This document shows positions 36,928-48,019 of a stretch of DNA of 64,000 nucleotides, piece after piece. Position numbers and translations under genes: made by a program. This DNA comes from Paucibacter sp. B2R-40 (lineage in GTDB: Bacteria; Pseudomonadota; Gammaproteobacteria; Burkholderiales; Burkholderiaceae_C): contig NZ_JAJIRP010000008.1 of the NCBI RefSeq assembly GCF_025717555.1, positions 62,001-126,000 on the forward strand, given 5' to 3'. Position 1 is the first letter of the stretch, and each line of letters opens with the position of its first letter. A model generated the notes under the pieces. That model had not been told where the DNA came from. It worked only from the letters and a program-made list of their open reading frames with translations, and ran no database searches.

Positions 36928-37081
36928 TTCGCTGAGTCGGCTTGGGCTGGGTTAGCGACAAGATTCAAGTCTGTTGCTGCGCTGGAGTTGACCTTGGGTC
37001 AAATCTCTGTGAGCAGGGCCTGAAGACCGAATGGAATCTCGAGTAGGGAAGTTGGGCGGATTCATCCAGCCCATTTTTTTT
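36928..37081 (+). ncRNA. rimP leader RNA with attenuator-like structure
   Basis: The predicted leader (about 150 nt) ends in an intrinsic terminator before rimP. Near its start, TGGGCTGG (36943-36950) is perfectly complementary over eight bases to CCAGCCCA (37066-37073), the 3' arm of that terminator hairpin. The two pairings exclude each other, as in transcription attenuation. A further hairpin TTGACC-TTG-GGTCAA lies at about 36988-37002. No tRNA is present here, unlike the metY-rimP arrangement of E. coli. Start and function are inferred from sequence. Confidence 0.6.
37053..37081 (+). terminator. Intrinsic terminator in the rimP leader
   Basis: Stem TGGGC-GGAT / ATCC-A-GCCCA is followed by eight T residues (37074-37081). 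It stands about 70 bases before the rimP ATG, so the operon must be read through it or use a later start. Confidence 0.8.
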
Positions 37082-37153
37082 GCTTGAACGTTCTGTTGAT
37101 TAAAATTTGAATCGTCACGCATTGCTTATTAGAAACAAGAAAACATACCGCGC

Positions 37154-37765
37154 ATGAATTGGCAAGAGGCTGTTGAAAAAACGGTAACCGGATTGGGTTA
37201 CGACTTGGTGGACTGCGAACGCACTCCAGCGGGTTTGGTGCGCGTGTACATCGACAAGTTGCCTGAGGTGGCCTTGGCCGGTGGTTTGATTGATGTTGAT
37301 GATTGCGAGCGCGTGACGCGCCAGTTGCAGTATCTGCTGGAAGTTGAGGCTTGCCCTTACGAGCGCCTTGAGGTGTCTTCGCCGGGTCTGGATCGGCCTT
37401 TGAAGAAGTCGGCGGATTACGCGCGCTTCGTAGGTGAGGAAATCGAGATCACGCTGCGCATGCCGTTCCAGGGGCGTAAAAAGTATCAGGGCTTGCTGAG
37501 CGCAGTGCCAGCCGCTGAAGCCGCCAAGCTTGAAGTAGAGGGGCTTGCCGCTGAGCCGGTCGCCGCTGAGACTTGGCGCATAGTTTTTAATGATGGCAAG
37601 GCCGATCAGGCCTTGGATTTTGCTCTTGAAGAACTTCGCGAGGCCCGCTTGGTGCCGGTGGTGAGTTTCAAGGGTCGCGGTGTGAAGCCCGAGCCGGCCA
37701 AGAAGCCGAAGCGGGCCAAGGCCGAGCGCAAAGATGACAAAGTAGACGGAGGTCCTGATCAATGA
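37154..37765 (+). CDS. rimP: Ribosome maturation factor RimP
   Basis: The 203-residue protein is needed for 30S subunit maturation. It has the N-terminal alpha/beta domain ([33 protein letters not shown]) with the conserved SSPGLDRPL hinge, and an SH3-like C-terminal part. A lysine-rich tail of about 28 residues extends beyond the usual end. Its TGA overlaps the nusA ATG. Confidence 0.95.
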   Translation: MNWQEAVEKTVTGLGYDLVDCERTPAGLVRVYIDKLPEVALAGGLIDVDDCERVTRQLQYLLEVEACPYERLEVSSPGLDRPLKKSADYARFVGEEIEITLRMPFQGRKKYQGLLSAVPAAEAAKLEVEGLAAEPVAAETWRIVFNDGKADQALDFALEELREARLVPVVSFKGRGVKPEPAKKPKRAKAERKDDKVDGGPDQ

Positions 37766-39240
37766 ACCGCGAACTGTTGATGTTGGTGGACGCGATTTCT
37801 CGCGAGAAAAGCGTCGAACTCGACGTGGTGTTCGGTGCTGTCGAGGCGGCGCTCGCTTCGGCCACCAAGAAGCTGTGTGGCGGCGAGGCTGATATTCGCG
37901 TGTCGGTAGACCGTGAGTCGGGTGCTTACGAGACTTTCCGTCGCTGGCATGTTGTGCCCAATGAGGCGGGTCTGCAAAATCCGGATGCGGAAATCTTGCT
38001 GTTTGAAGCGCAAGAGCAGATTGCCGACATCGAGGTGGAAGATCACATCGAAGAGCCGATTGACTCGGTGCCTATCGGTCGCATTGGCGCGCAAGCTGCC
38101 AAGCAAGTGATTCTGCAGAAGATTCGTGATGCCGAGCGCGAGCAACTGTTGAACGATTTCCTGGCCCGTGGCGAGCAGATCTTTGTCGGCACCGTCAAGC
38201 GTCTGGACAAGGGCGACATCATTGCCGAGTCCGGCCGCATCGAAGGGCGCCTCAAGCGCAGCGAGATGATCCCCAAAGAAAATCTGCGCACCGGTGACCG
38301 GGTTCGTGCGGTGATTCTGGGCATCGACCCCACCCAGCGCGGCCCGCAGATCATGCTGTCGCGCAATGCACCATCCTTCATGACGGAACTGTTCTCTCAG
38401 GAAGTGCCTGAGATCGAGCAAGGCCTGCTGGAGATCAAGAGCTGTGCTCGTGATGCCGGTTCGCGTGCCAAATTGGCCGTGTTGTCGCATGACAAGCGGG
38501 TTGACCCGATTGGCACTTGCGTCGGCGTGCGCGGTTCGCGCGTCAATGGCGTGACGAACGAGTTGGCCGGCGAGCGAGTTGACATCGTGCTGTGGTCGGA
38601 AGATCCGGCCCAGTTTGTCATCGGAGCCTTGGCACCTGCCAATGTGCAATCGATCGTTGTGGACGAAGAACGGCACGCCATGGATGTGGTGGTGGACGAG
38701 GAAAACCTCGCCATCGCCATCGGCCGTGGCGGCCAGAATGTACGCTTGGCCTCGGAGTTGACGGGCTGGCGTATCAACATCATGTCGGCCGAGGAATCGG
38801 CCGTGAAGCATGAGCAGGAATCAGAGTCGGTGCGCAAGCTCTTCATCGAGAAACTCGATGTGGATGCCGAAGTTGCCGATATCTTGATCGCCGAAGGTTT
38901 TACCAGCCTGGAAGAAGTGGCCTATGTGCCTATGCAGGAAATGCTGGAAGTCGAGGCCTTCGACGAGGACACGGTCAACGAATTGCGCACCCGAGCCAAG
39001 GATGCCTTGTTGACCATGGAGATTGCCCGTGAAGAGAAGGTCGAGGACGTGTCCCAAGACCTGCGTGACCTGGAAGGCATGACGCCTGAGCTGGTTGCAA
39101 AACTCTCCGCTGGCGACATTCATACCCGCGACGATCTGGCCGATTTGGCCGTCGACGAACTCGTTGAACTCGCTGGCATGGATGAGGGCTTGGCCCGCAC
39201 CATGATCATGAAGGCCCGCGAGCATTGGTTCACGGCTTGA
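37762..39240 (+). CDS. nusA: Transcription termination/antitermination factor NusA
   Basis: The 492-residue protein has an N-terminal RNA polymerase-binding domain (about 1-125) and an S1 domain (about 135-200, [19 protein letters not shown]). Two KH domains (about 230-345, [16 protein letters not shown] and [15 protein letters not shown]) and two C-terminal acidic helix-hairpin-helix repeats, typical of proteobacterial NusA, follow. It binds elongating polymerase and leader RNAs. In E. coli NusA influences its own operon, which is relevant to the attenuator upstream. Confidence 0.96.
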   Translation: MNRELLMLVDAISREKSVELDVVFGAVEAALASATKKLCGGEADIRVSVDRESGAYETFRRWHVVPNEAGLQNPDAEILLFEAQEQIADIEVEDHIEEPIDSVPIGRIGAQAAKQVILQKIRDAEREQLLNDFLARGEQIFVGTVKRLDKGDIIAESGRIEGRLKRSEMIPKENLRTGDRVRAVILGIDPTQRGPQIMLSRNAPSFMTELFSQEVPEIEQGLLEIKSCARDAGSRAKLAVLSHDKRVDPIGTCVGVRGSRVNGVTNELAGERVDIVLWSEDPAQFVIGALAPANVQSIVVDEERHAMDVVVDEENLAIAIGRGGQNVRLASELTGWRINIMSAEESAVKHEQESESVRKLFIEKLDVDAEVADILIAEGFTSLEEVAYVPMQEMLEVEAFDEDTVNELRTRAKDALLTMEIAREEKVEDVSQDLRDLEGMTPELVAKLSAGDIHTRDDLADLAVDELVELAGMDEGLARTMIMKAREHWFTA

Positions 39241-39306
39241 GCCCTGGTGGCTTCAGCTCGACCCATTACTCGCCCAGCACCGAACGCATAAGTTAAGGAT
39301 TTAACA

Positions 39307-42300
39307 ATGGCTGTGACTACCGTCGCCCAGTTTGCTGTAGAGCTTCAAAAGCCTGCAGACACACTGCTTGAGCAGCTCCACGCTGCGGGCGTCAAGTTGG
39401 CGTCTACCGAAGACGTTTTGAATGAAGCCGACAAAGAACGTCTGCTTGACCACCTGCGTACCTCGCACGGTACCGGCGGAGGCGATCGCAAGAAGATCAC
39501 GCTGACTCGCAAGACGAACAGCGAGATCAAACAGGCTGATGCCAGCGGCAAGTCGCGCGTCATTCCTGTGGAAACTCGCAAGAAGCGCACCTTCGTCAAG
39601 CTCGACGGCACTGCCGGCGTTGAAGACGCGGGCGTGGCTGCGGCAGAGGAAGCAGAATTGCATCGCCGCGAAGAAGAGGCGCAGGCGCAAGCCGCATCCT
39701 TGCGTAAGCAGGAAGAAGAGTTGGCAGCGCGCGTGCGTGAACGTGAAATAGCGGACCGCCTTGCGCGTGAAGCTGATGAGCTGCGCCGCCAGGAGAAGGC
39801 CGCTGCCGAGGCGCGTGCCGCTGAAGAAGCGGCTGCTCTCGCTGCTGCCGAAGCCGCCGCCGCGAAGGCCGCTGCCAAAGCGCCGAAAGCACCGCGGCCG
39901 ACTGCTGAGTCTGTCGCCAAGGAAGCTGCAGCAATCAACAAGGCCGCAGCAGCTGCGCGCGCTGCGCCGGCTGCTCCAGCTGTGGCAACGCCAGCGCCTG
40001 CCGCTGTGGTGGCGCCGACCGTCATCGCTGAGGCGGCTATCCCGGCCGCAACTGCTGCTCCTGTTAAAGCCGCAGCACCTGCTGCAGCCGGCACGGCAGC
40101 GGCACCAGCCGTTGCAGCAGAAGCCGCCAAGCCCGCATTGCGCGTGGTCAAGGCCGTGGACGTGGTGGTCGAAGAGAAGCAAAAGCAGCTTGATTTGGCA
40201 CGTCGCCGTCAAGCCGCCGAGTCGGAGGCCGCAGCCATCCGCGCGATGATGAATGCCCCTAAAAAGGTCATGATCGCCAAGAAGGAAGAGCCTAAACCGG
40301 TCGAGCCGCCCAAGGATGCTATCAAGGGCACGATCCACAAGAAGCCGGGCGTGCCTGGCGCGCCGGCAGCCGCTGGTGCAGCGGGTGCAGCCAAGCCGGG
40401 TGACAAAAAGTCGGTCAAGTCGGAGAAATTGTCTTCGACCTGGTCGGACGACAAGAAGCGCGGCGGCGTCAAGCCTGCCGGCCCAGCCGCGCCGGGTGGC
40501 GCGCGTCCGGCCGCCGGTGCATGGCGAGCTCCTAGCCGTGGTGGTGCGGGTGGCCGTCGTGGCGCACCTGATCGCAATGCGGATCGCCGTGGCGGCCCGT
40601 CCTCGTTTGTTGCGCCTGCTGAAATGCAAGTGCAAGAGGTGCACATCCCTGAGACCATCTCGGTGGCCGATCTGGCGCACAAGATGTCCATCAAGGCTTC
40701 TGAAGTCATCAAGCACTTGATGAAGCTCGGCCAGATGTGCACGATCAACCAGCAGCTGGACCAAGAAACGGCCATGATTTTGGTCGAAGAAATGGGCCAC
40801 AAGGCGTTTGCCGCCAAGCTGGACGATCCAGATGCCTTCCTGGAAGAAGAGGGCACGACTTCCGAGCAAGCGCATGAGTCAACGGCTCGCGCGCCGGTCG
40901 TCACCGTCATGGGTCACGTTGACCACGGCAAGACCTCGCTGCTGGACTACATCCGCCGTGCCCGCGTTGCTGCTGGCGAAGCGGGTGGCATTACCCAGCA
41001 CATCGGCGCTTATCACGTCGAAACGCCGCGCGGCATGATCACTTTCCTGGATACCCCGGGTCACGCGGCGTTTACCGCCATGCGTGCACGTGGCGCCACA
41101 GCGACCGACATCGTCATCCTGGTGGTGGCGGCGGACGACGGCGTGATGCCGCAGACCAAGGAAGCGATTCACCATGCCAAGGCGGCCGGTGTGCCGCTGG
41201 TGGTGGCGATGAACAAGATCGACAAGCAAGGTGCCAACCTGGAACGCCTGAAGGGCGAGTTGGTGGCCGAGGGCGTCGTGCCGGAAGAGTTTGGCGGCGA
41301 CACCCCGTTTGTGGGCGTCTCGGCCAAGACCGGTGAAGGCATCGACAGCCTGCTGGAGCAAGTCTTGCTGCAGGCCGAAGTGCTGGAATTGAAGGCGCCT
41401 GTCGCATCGATGGCCAAGGGCCTGGTGATCGAAGCGCGTCTGGACAAGGGTCGTGGTCCGGTTGCCACCATCCTGGTTCAGTCCGGTACCTTGAAGCGCG
41501 GCGACGTTGTGTTGGCGGGTTCGACCTATGGCCGCGTGCGCGCCATGTTGGACGAAGACGGCAAGGCTTGTGCCGAAGCCGGCCCATCGATCCCGGTCGA
41601 GATTCAGGGTCTGACCGAAGTGCCGCGCGCCGGTGATGAGTTCATGGTTCTGAGCGACGAGCGTCGGGCACGTGAAATCGCCACCTTCCGTTCGGGCAAG
41701 TACCGTGATGTGAAGTTGTCGCGTCAGCAGGCTTCCAAGCTGGAAAACATGTTCGAGAACATGGGCGCCGGCGATGTGCAGACCTTGGGCATCATCATCA
41801 AGAGCGATGTGCAGGGTTCGCAAGAAGCGCTGGCTTCGTCGCTGCTCAAGCTGTCCACACCCGAAGTCAAGGTGCAGATCGTGCACGCCGCGGTGGGCGG
41901 TATCAGCGAGTCGGACGTCAATTTGGCGATCGCCTCCAAGGCCGTCATCATTGGCTTCAATGTGCGCGCCGATGCCGGCGCACGCAAGCTGGCCGAAGGC
42001 AATGCGGTTGATCTGCGCTACTACAACATCATTTACGACGCCGTCGATGAAGTGAAGGCCGCGATGACCGGCATGTTGGCACCAGAGCAGCGCGAAGAAG
42101 TGATCGGCCTGGCCGAGATTCGCACCGTCTTTGTGGCGACCAAGATCGGCACCATTGCCGGTTGTATGGTCACCTCGGGTGTCGTCAACCGCTCGGCTCG
42201 TTTCCGCTTGCTGCGCGAGAACGTGGTGATCTATACCGGCGAAATCGACACTCTGAAGCGCATGAAGGACGATGTGCGCGAAGTCCGCGAAGGCTTCGAG

Positions 42301-42390
42301 TGCGGTATCAAGCTGAAGAACTACAGCGACATCGCCGAGGGCGATCAGCTGGAGTTCTTCGAGGTCAAGGAAGTGGCCCGAACGCTCTAA
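39307..42390 (+). CDS. infB: Translation initiation factor IF-2
   Basis: This long IF-2 of 1027 residues delivers initiator fMet-tRNA to the 30S subunit. An IF2-N domain ([19 protein letters not shown]) opens the protein. A charged Glu/Arg helix then runs into an Ala/Pro/Lys-rich low-complexity stretch at about 110-410, and a second IF2-N domain follows ([19 protein letters not shown]). The G domain starts near 530 ([12 protein letters not shown]), with domains II-IV to the end. The low-complexity part is longer than in E. coli but usual for Burkholderiales. SD TAAGGA precedes the ATG. Confidence 0.96.
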   Translation: MAVTTVAQFAVELQKPADTLLEQLHAAGVKLASTEDVLNEADKERLLDHLRTSHGTGGGDRKKITLTRKTNSEIKQADASGKSRVIPVETRKKRTFVKLDGTAGVEDAGVAAAEEAELHRREEEAQAQAASLRKQEEELAARVREREIADRLAREADELRRQEKAAAEARAAEEAAALAAAEAAAAKAAAKAPKAPRPTAESVAKEAAAINKAAAAARAAPAAPAVATPAPAAVVAPTVIAEAAIPAATAAPVKAAAPAAAGTAAAPAVAAEAAKPALRVVKAVDVVVEEKQKQLDLARRRQAAESEAAAIRAMMNAPKKVMIAKKEEPKPVEPPKDAIKGTIHKKPGVPGAPAAAGAAGAAKPGDKKSVKSEKLSSTWSDDKKRGGVKPAGPAAPGGARPAAGAWRAPSRGGAGGRRGAPDRNADRRGGPSSFVAPAEMQVQEVHIPETISVADLAHKMSIKASEVIKHLMKLGQMCTINQQLDQETAMILVEEMGHKAFAAKLDDPDAFLEEEGTTSEQAHESTARAPVVTVMGHVDHGKTSLLDYIRRARVAAGEAGGITQHIGAYHVETPRGMITFLDTPGHAAFTAMRARGATATDIVILVVAADDGVMPQTKEAIHHAKAAGVPLVVAMNKIDKQGANLERLKGELVAEGVVPEEFGGDTPFVGVSAKTGEGIDSLLEQVLLQAEVLELKAPVASMAKGLVIEARLDKGRGPVATILVQSGTLKRGDVVLAGSTYGRVRAMLDEDGKACAEAGPSIPVEIQGLTEVPRAGDEFMVLSDERRAREIATFRSGKYRDVKLSRQQASKLENMFENMGAGDVQTLGIIIKSDVQGSQEALASSLLKLSTPEVKVQIVHAAVGGISESDVNLAIASKAVIIGFNVRADAGARKLAEGNAVDLRYYNIIYDAVDEVKAAMTGMLAPEQREEVIGLAEIRTVFVATKIGTIAGCMVTSGVVNRSARFRLLRENVVIYTGEIDTLKRMKDDVREVREGFECGIKLKNYSDIAEGDQLEFFEVKEVARTL

Positions 42391-42412
42391 GGCGGATTTG
42401 CCCTCACCAGCG

Positions 42413-42450
42413 CAAACCCCGCCCTCCAAAGAGTGGCGGGGTTTGTTTTT
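42413..42450 (+). terminator. Hairpin terminator between infB and rbfA
   Basis: An 11-base stem CAAACCCCGCC/GGCGGGGTTTG is followed by TTTTT. It lies 22 bases after the infB stop and about 50 bases before rbfA. It probably reduces or ends transcription inside the cluster. Confidence 0.8.
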
Positions 42451-42497
42451 GATGGGTGGTGCAATAAGTCCAAGGAGCAGCAGGCAAGGAGTTGAGC

Positions 42498-42932
42498 ATG
42501 CGACATAAACGAGTAATACCGAATCGGTCCTTCCGCGTGGCGGACCAGATTCAGCGCGATCTGGCAGAGTTGATTCGTGAGTTGAAAGACCCGCGCATCG
42601 GCATGGCCACGGTCAACGCCGTCGAGGTGACGCCCGACTATGCGCATGCCAAGGTGTTCTTTTCGGTGCTGGTCGGTGACCCGGTCGAGACCGGTGAGGC
42701 GCTCAATGAAGCGGCGGGTTTTTTGCGTAACGGCTTGTTCAAGCGTCTGCAAATTCACACCGTGCCGAGCTTGCATTTTCATTACGACCGCACCATCGAG
42801 CGCGCGGCCGAGCTGAGCGCCTTGATCAACAAGGCCAATGCGACGCGCGCCTTGGATGACGAGGCTGTGCCCGCCGACGCTGCCGATGCCGCCACAGATG
42901 TGCCACCGGCCAAGACCGAGTCGGGCGAATAA
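42498..42932 (+). CDS. rbfA: Ribosome-binding factor A
   Basis: The 144-residue KH-fold protein matures 16S rRNA at the 5' helix. The conserved start ([31 protein letters not shown]) and [15 protein letters not shown] are clear. The C terminus has an extra Asp/Ala-rich tail. ATG 42498 is preferred, following the AAGGAG at 42486-42491. It follows the infB terminator, so it may have its own promoter or depend on read-through. Confidence 0.94.
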   Translation: MRHKRVIPNRSFRVADQIQRDLAELIRELKDPRIGMATVNAVEVTPDYAHAKVFFSVLVGDPVETGEALNEAAGFLRNGLFKRLQIHTVPSLHFHYDRTIERAAELSALINKANATRALDDEAVPADAADAATDVPPAKTESGE

Positions 42933-42943
42933 GAAGTCTTTTG

Positions 42944-43936
42944 ATGACGAATAGCCCACCCCAGCGAGTCAAGACACCGCGCCGTGCCGTGCACGGTGTG
43001 TTGCTCTTGGACAAGCCGCTGGGTCTGTCCAGCAACGACGCGCTGCAAAAAGCCAAATGGCTGCTGCGGGCGGAAAAGGCCGGCCATACAGGCACGCTGG
43101 ACCCCTTGGCCACCGGTTTGCTGCCGCTGTGCTTCGGTGCTGGTACAAAATTCAGTCAGGTCAGCCTGGATGCCGACAAGGCTTACGAGGCGACGCTTTT
43201 TCTGGGTTTGACGACGACCACCGGCGACGCCGAAGGTGAAGTGCTGGACCGCAGTGAGGCGGCCGCACGCGCGGTGACGCGTGAACAAATCGAAGCGGCT
43301 TGCGCGCAGTTCACCGGCGCGATCGACCAGGTGCCGCCGATGTACTCGGCGCTCAAGCATGAAGGCCGGCCGCTGTACGAGTACGCGCGGGCCGGCATTG
43401 TGATCGAGCGGCCGTCGCGGCGCGTCACGATTCATTCGATTGACATTGTTGACTGGCAAGCTGAGCGGTTGACGCTGGCAGTGCGCTGCAGCAAGGGTAC
43501 CTATATCCGCACCTTGGCCGAAGATATCGGCCGGGTGTTGGGTTGCGGCGCCTCGCTGAGCGCGCTGCGCAGGACCGGATCTGGCCCGCTCAATGTGGCT
43601 CAGGCGATCAGCCTGGATGCGTTGGCGGCTTTGACCGAGATCGAGCGGGAGGCTTTGTTGCGCCCGCCGGACTCTTTATTGGCGGACTGGCCCGAGCTGC
43701 GTTTAGACAGCGCGGAGGCGGCCCGTTTCTTGACCGGTTTGCGGCGCCGTTTGGCTGCGGACCAAGGCGCTGAAGATGTGGCGCATGTGAGGGTCTACGG
43801 ACCCGAGCCGCAAGCCTTTCTAGGCAGCGCCCACATCACAGCCGGTGAATTGATCGCCGACCGATTGTTGAGTCCGCAAGAGGTTGAAAGCCTCCTGACG
43901 AGTACCAGTAGCAGATTTTTAGAAAGTGTCGTATGA
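42944..43936 (+). CDS. truB: tRNA pseudouridine(55) synthase
   Basis: The 330-residue enzyme makes pseudouridine 55 in the T loop of tRNAs. The motifs LLLDKPLGLSSNDAL and GHTGTLDPLATGLLPLC contain the catalytic aspartate, and a C-terminal PUA-like domain follows. It starts 11 bases after rbfA, and its TGA overlaps the typA ATG. Confidence 0.95.
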   Translation: MTNSPPQRVKTPRRAVHGVLLLDKPLGLSSNDALQKAKWLLRAEKAGHTGTLDPLATGLLPLCFGAGTKFSQVSLDADKAYEATLFLGLTTTTGDAEGEVLDRSEAAARAVTREQIEAACAQFTGAIDQVPPMYSALKHEGRPLYEYARAGIVIERPSRRVTIHSIDIVDWQAERLTLAVRCSKGTYIRTLAEDIGRVLGCGASLSALRRTGSGPLNVAQAISLDALAALTEIEREALLRPPDSLLADWPELRLDSAEAARFLTGLRRRLAADQGAEDVAHVRVYGPEPQAFLGSAHITAGELIADRLLSPQEVESLLTSTSSRFLESVV

Positions 43937-45753
43937 GTAAGCAAATCCGAAATATCGCCATCATCGCCCACGTTGACCATGGCAAAACCACCATGGTTGA
44001 CCAATTGCTGCGTCAAAGCGGCACCTTTGCCGAGCACGAAAAAGTCGTCGACACGGTGATGGACAACAACGCCATCGAGCGCGAGCGCGGCATCACGATT
44101 CTGGCCAAGAACTGTGCCGTGAGCTGGGAAGGTACCCACATCAACATCGTTGACACCCCCGGTCACGCGGACTTCGGCGGTGAAGTCGAGCGAGCCCTGT
44201 CGATGGTGGACGGTGTGGTGCTGCTGATCGACGCGCAAGAAGGCCCGATGCCGCAAACCCGTTTCGTGACCAAGAAGGCCTTGGCCTTGGGTCTGAAGCC
44301 TATTGTGGTGGTCAACAAGGTCGACAAGCCAGGCGCCAAGCCTGACGCCGTCATCAACGCCGCATTCGATTTGTTCGACAAGCTCGGCGCGACCGACGAG
44401 CAGTTGGACTTCCCCGTGGTCTATGCCTCGGGCATCAACGGCTGGACTTCCTTGGAAGAAGGCACACCGGGCGAGCAGTGGGGCCCCGATATGTCGGCCC
44501 TGTTCAATACCGTCTTGCGTCACGTGCCACCTCAGCAAGGTGACCCGGAAGCGCCGCTGCAGCTGCAAATCTCGGCGCTGGACTACTCGACCTTTGTCGG
44601 CCGCATCGGCGTTGGCCGTATCGGTCAGGGCACGCTCAAGCCCGGCATGGACGTGATGGTCATGGAAGGCCCGGACGGGAAGGCCAGCAAGGGCCGCGTC
44701 AACAATGTGTTGACTTTCCAAGGTCTGGACCGCGTGCAAGTGACCGAAGCCGGCCCTGGCGACATCGTCTTGATCAACGGTCTGGACGAGATCGGTATAG
44801 GCGTTACGGTGACCAGCGTGACCAACCCGGCTCCGCTGCCGATGTTGAAGGTCGACGAGCCGACGCTGACGATGAATTTCTGCGTCAACACCAGCCCCTT
44901 GGCCGGTCGTGAAGGCAAGTTCGTCACCAGCCGTCAGATCTGGGACCGTCTGCAAAAAGAACTGCAAAGCAATGTGGCGCTGCGCGTTTCTGAAACCGAC
45001 GAAGACGGCATCTTTGAAGTGATGGGCCGCGGTGAATTGCACCTGACCATTCTGTTGGAAAACATGCGCCGTGAAGGCTATGAGCTGGCCGTCAGCAAGC
45101 CGCGCGTGGTGTTCCATGATGTGGCCGGCGTCAAGCATGAGCCTATCGAGCTGGTGACCGCCGACGTAGAAGAAGCGCATCAGGGCGGCGTCATGCAAGC
45201 CTTGGGCGAGCGCAAGGGCGAGCTGGTCAATATGGAGCCGGACGGCCGTGGCCGCGTGCGCTTGGAGTACCGCATTCCAGCGCGTGGCCTGATTGGTTTC
45301 GCCAATGAGTTCATGAACTTGACCCGTGGTTCGGGCTTGATCAGCAATATCTTTGACGGCTACGAAGCTCACAAGGGCGAGATCGCCGGCCGCAAGAACG
45401 GCGTGCTGATCTCGATGGACGCGGGTGAAATCTTCACCTACGCCCTGGGCAAGCTGGACGATCGCGGCCGCATGTTCGTGAAGCCGAATGATCCCGTCTA
45501 TGAAGGCATGATCGTCGGCATCCACAGCCGCGAAAACGACCTGGTCGTCAACGCCACGCGTACCAAGCAGCTGACCAATTTCCGCGTCAGCGGCAAGGAA
45601 GACGCGATCAAGATCACGCCTCCAATCGACCTGACGCTGGAGTACGGTGTCGAGTTCGTCGAGGATGACGAGCTGGTCGAAATCACACCGAAGAGTGTGC
45701 GTCTGCGCAAGCGCTACTTGACCGAGAACGAGCGCAAGCGCAACTCGCGTTGA
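43933..45753 (+). CDS. typA: Translational GTPase TypA/BipA
   Basis: The 606-residue ribosome-binding GTPase is related to EF-G. The G1 motif is [14 protein letters not shown], followed by GITILAKN (switch), [14 protein letters not shown] and [10 protein letters not shown]. The beta-barrel, EF-G III/V-like and unique C-terminal domains follow. It aids 50S assembly under cold and stress in E. coli. It overlaps truB by four bases at its start. Confidence 0.96.
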   Translation: MSKQIRNIAIIAHVDHGKTTMVDQLLRQSGTFAEHEKVVDTVMDNNAIERERGITILAKNCAVSWEGTHINIVDTPGHADFGGEVERALSMVDGVVLLIDAQEGPMPQTRFVTKKALALGLKPIVVVNKVDKPGAKPDAVINAAFDLFDKLGATDEQLDFPVVYASGINGWTSLEEGTPGEQWGPDMSALFNTVLRHVPPQQGDPEAPLQLQISALDYSTFVGRIGVGRIGQGTLKPGMDVMVMEGPDGKASKGRVNNVLTFQGLDRVQVTEAGPGDIVLINGLDEIGIGVTVTSVTNPAPLPMLKVDEPTLTMNFCVNTSPLAGREGKFVTSRQIWDRLQKELQSNVALRVSETDEDGIFEVMGRGELHLTILLENMRREGYELAVSKPRVVFHDVAGVKHEPIELVTADVEEAHQGGVMQALGERKGELVNMEPDGRGRVRLEYRIPARGLIGFANEFMNLTRGSGLISNIFDGYEAHKGEIAGRKNGVLISMDAGEIFTYALGKLDDRGRMFVKPNDPVYEGMIVGIHSRENDLVVNATRTKQLTNFRVSGKEDAIKITPPIDLTLEYGVEFVEDDELVEITPKSVRLRKRYLTENERKRNSR

Positions 45754-45797
45754 TAGAAAGACAGCACTGGGATGAATGTCCTCCCAGGCGCTGCGCT

Positions 45798-46811
45798 ATG
45801 AGTCACCGTCGCGCCGTCTACCTGATGTTGTTGGTCACCCTGCTGTGGAGCACAGCCGGGGTGGTCACGCGGCATCTGGAGGCGGCGCGCGGCTTTGAGC
45901 TGACGTTTTGGCGCAGCGGCTTCAATGCCATCGCGCTGATGATTGGCCTGCGCTGGCTGCGCGGCCCGGCCTTGTGGGCTCAGCTGCGTGCCGCGCCCCG
46001 TTTGGTCTGGCTCTCGGGTCTGTGCTGGGCGGTGATGTTTACCGCGTTCATGGTGGCTTTGAGCCTGACCAGTGTCAGCAATGTTTTGGTCACCATGTCT
46101 CTGGGGCCGCTGTTGACGGCGCTGTTGTCGCGCCTGGTCTTGAAGCGGCAATTGCCGGCCAGGACTTGGTGGGCCATTGCCGTGGCCGGTGCCGGCATCG
46201 CGTGGATGTTCGGCCATGAGTTGGGGCAGGGCGCCGATTCCGCAGTGAAAGCTGGCGGGCAGGGCGGGCAGGGTGTATTGGGCATGCTGGTCGCGCTGGG
46301 CGTACCGCTGGCGGCAGCGGTGAATTGGTCCGTGCTGCAGCATGTCGGGCATGGCAAAGCCAAGCCTGAAGCAGCCGACGAAGGAGCGAACGAAGGCGCG
46401 GACGCGGCAGGCGATATGCCGCTGGCCGTCTTGCTGGGAGCGCTGATCTCCATGCTGGCGATGCTGCCCTTGGCCTGGCCCACGCAGGCCAGCCCGCATG
46501 ACCTGAGCCTCTTGGCCGGGCTCGGTATTTTCCAGCTCGCCATCCCCTGCTTGCTGGTGGTGCGCCTGAGCCGTGTCTTGAGTGGGCCGGAGTTGGCGCT
46601 GCTGGGCCAATTGGAGTTGGTGCTGGGCGTGTTGTGGGCCTGGATGTGGGCGGGGGAAGACCCAACTGCCGCGACCCTGCTCGGTGGTGCTATGGTGCTG
46701 CTGGCTTTGCTGGCCAATGAATTATTGGCCTGGCGCAAGACGCTCGCCGCGAACGCCGGCCTGCAACTGGCAAACGAAACGAAACCCCTACATTCCCGGA
46801 GAGAGGCATGA
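45798..46811 (+). CDS. EamA/DMT-superfamily transporter
   Basis: The product has about 337 residues with roughly ten hydrophobic segments in two EamA repeats (LLVTLLWSTAGVVTRHLEAA starts the first). A polar loop of about 40 residues (KPEAADEGANEGADAAG) divides the repeats. This is a metabolite exporter of the drug/metabolite superfamily; the substrate is unknown. ATG 45798 is preferred over a TTG at 45750. Its TGA overlaps the following hydrolase-like gene by four bases. Confidence 0.88.
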   Translation: MSHRRAVYLMLLVTLLWSTAGVVTRHLEAARGFELTFWRSGFNAIALMIGLRWLRGPALWAQLRAAPRLVWLSGLCWAVMFTAFMVALSLTSVSNVLVTMSLGPLLTALLSRLVLKRQLPARTWWAIAVAGAGIAWMFGHELGQGADSAVKAGGQGGQGVLGMLVALGVPLAAAVNWSVLQHVGHGKAKPEAADEGANEGADAAGDMPLAVLLGALISMLAMLPLAWPTQASPHDLSLLAGLGIFQLAIPCLLVVRLSRVLSGPELALLGQLELVLGVLWAWMWAGEDPTAATLLGGAMVLLALLANELLAWRKTLAANAGLQLANETKPLHSRREA

Positions 46812-47929
46812 CGACGCCCTTGCAATTACCCCTTCTTCAATCCGATGGCGAAGTCCTGGCCGAGGTCAATGGCTGCCTGGGCCTGATCACGTTGAATCGC
46901 CCGCAGGCGCTGAATGCCTTGACGCTGGCCATGATCCGTGACTTGACCCGCTTGTTGAAAACCTGGGCTCAAGATCCCGCCGTAGAGGCGGTTGTGATCT
47001 TGGGTGCTGCGCGTCCGGGCAAGCCAGCTGCATTCTGCGCCGGCGGCGATATCCGCTTCTTCCACCGCGCCGCCTTGGCCGGGGATAGTGCTTTGGATGA
47101 TTTCTTCACCGAGGAATATGCGCTCAATCATCTGATTCACAACTTCGCCAAGCCCTATATCGCCTTGATGGACGGTGTGGTGATGGGCGGCGGCATGGGC
47201 ATCAGTCAAGGTGCCAAGTTACGCGTGCTGACCGAGGGCTCCAAGCTCGCCATGCCCGAAACCCATATCGGCTTGTTCCCGGATGTGGGCGGCGGCTACT
47301 TTTTGGGCCAATGCCCGGGCGCTGTGGGCGAATGGCTGGCCCTCACTGGCCACACGCTTGGCGCTGGCGACGCGATCGAGTTGGGCCTGGGCGACGTCTT
47401 TGTGCAAAGCGCGGCGATGCCGGCCCTGATCGAAGCTTTCCGGCATGGCGAGCAAAGCAGTGCCGAGCATGTGGTGGCGACGGTGATGGAACATGTGGAC
47501 CTGGCGCCTGCGGCCGACCCCAAGACCTTGCGCAGCCGCATCGAGCAGCATTTCTCGCTCGCTGATGTCGCCGCCATCATGGCCTCGCTGGAGGCGGCCG
47601 GTGACGACTGGGCGCTCCGGACTTTGGCCACTTTGCGCAAGCACTCGCCCTTGATGCTCGCCGTGACGCTGGAGCAATTGCGCCGTGCCCGCAGCATGAG
47701 CTTGGCCGAAGATCTGCGCATGGAGCGCGACATCGTGCATCACTGCTTCCACCTCAGGCCTGGCGCGCGCAGTGAGACCGTCGAAGGTATTCGCGCATTG
47801 GCGGTCGATAAAGACCATCAGCCTTGCTGGTTGCCGGCACGTATCGAGGATGTCAGCCGCGAGCAGGTGCTGGCGTTTTTTGACAGCCCTTGGGCGCCCG
47901 AGCAACACCCATTGCGCGCGCTGATTTGA
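46808..47929 (+). CDS. Enoyl-CoA hydratase/isomerase family, 3-hydroxyisobutyryl-CoA hydrolase-like
   Basis: The 373-residue crotonase-fold enzyme has FCAGGDIRFFH and DGVVMGGGMGIS for the oxyanion hole. PETHIGLFPDVGGGYFL carries the Glu and Asp that mark the 3-hydroxyisobutyryl-CoA hydrolase branch. Its length also fits that branch rather than simple hydratases (about 260). It would act in valine degradation, which ends in propionyl-CoA and so feeds the pathway at 5.5-13.6 kb. It overlaps the DMT gene by four bases. Confidence 0.88.
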   Translation: MTTPLQLPLLQSDGEVLAEVNGCLGLITLNRPQALNALTLAMIRDLTRLLKTWAQDPAVEAVVILGAARPGKPAAFCAGGDIRFFHRAALAGDSALDDFFTEEYALNHLIHNFAKPYIALMDGVVMGGGMGISQGAKLRVLTEGSKLAMPETHIGLFPDVGGGYFLGQCPGAVGEWLALTGHTLGAGDAIELGLGDVFVQSAAMPALIEAFRHGEQSSAEHVVATVMEHVDLAPAADPKTLRSRIEQHFSLADVAAIMASLEAAGDDWALRTLATLRKHSPLMLAVTLEQLRRARSMSLAEDLRMERDIVHHCFHLRPGARSETVEGIRALAVDKDHQPCWLPARIEDVSREQVLAFFDSPWAPEQHPLRALI

Positions 47930-47950
47930 GCTTGAATCCAGCTTCATAAT

Positions 47951-47985
47951 CGCGGCAAGGTCTTACCGGACCTTGCCGCTTTTTC
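47951..47985 (+). terminator. Rho-independent terminator
   Basis: Stem GCGGCAAGGTC/GGACCTTGCCGC with a short loop is followed by TTTTT. It ends the transporter/hydrolase operon, 22 bases after its last stop codon and upstream of fhs. Confidence 0.92.
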
Positions 47986-48019
47986 GTTCTGGACCTACCC
48001 CGACCCCAAGGATGCCTTG

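Noticed and set aside
39630-40530. Repetitive Ala/Pro-coding DNA as a possible tandem repeat element
   Set aside because: It is the low-complexity linker of IF-2, not a nucleotide repeat.
39301-40875. A 524-codon minus-strand frame
   Set aside because: It lies fully antisense to infB; the Ala/Glu-rich codon pattern of infB leaves the opposite strand open by chance.
40879-42429. A 516-codon minus-strand frame
   Set aside because: It is antisense to the G domain and C terminus of infB, with no known domain.
43795-45525. A 576-codon minus-strand frame
   Set aside because: It is antisense to typA, which has full conserved GTPase motifs.
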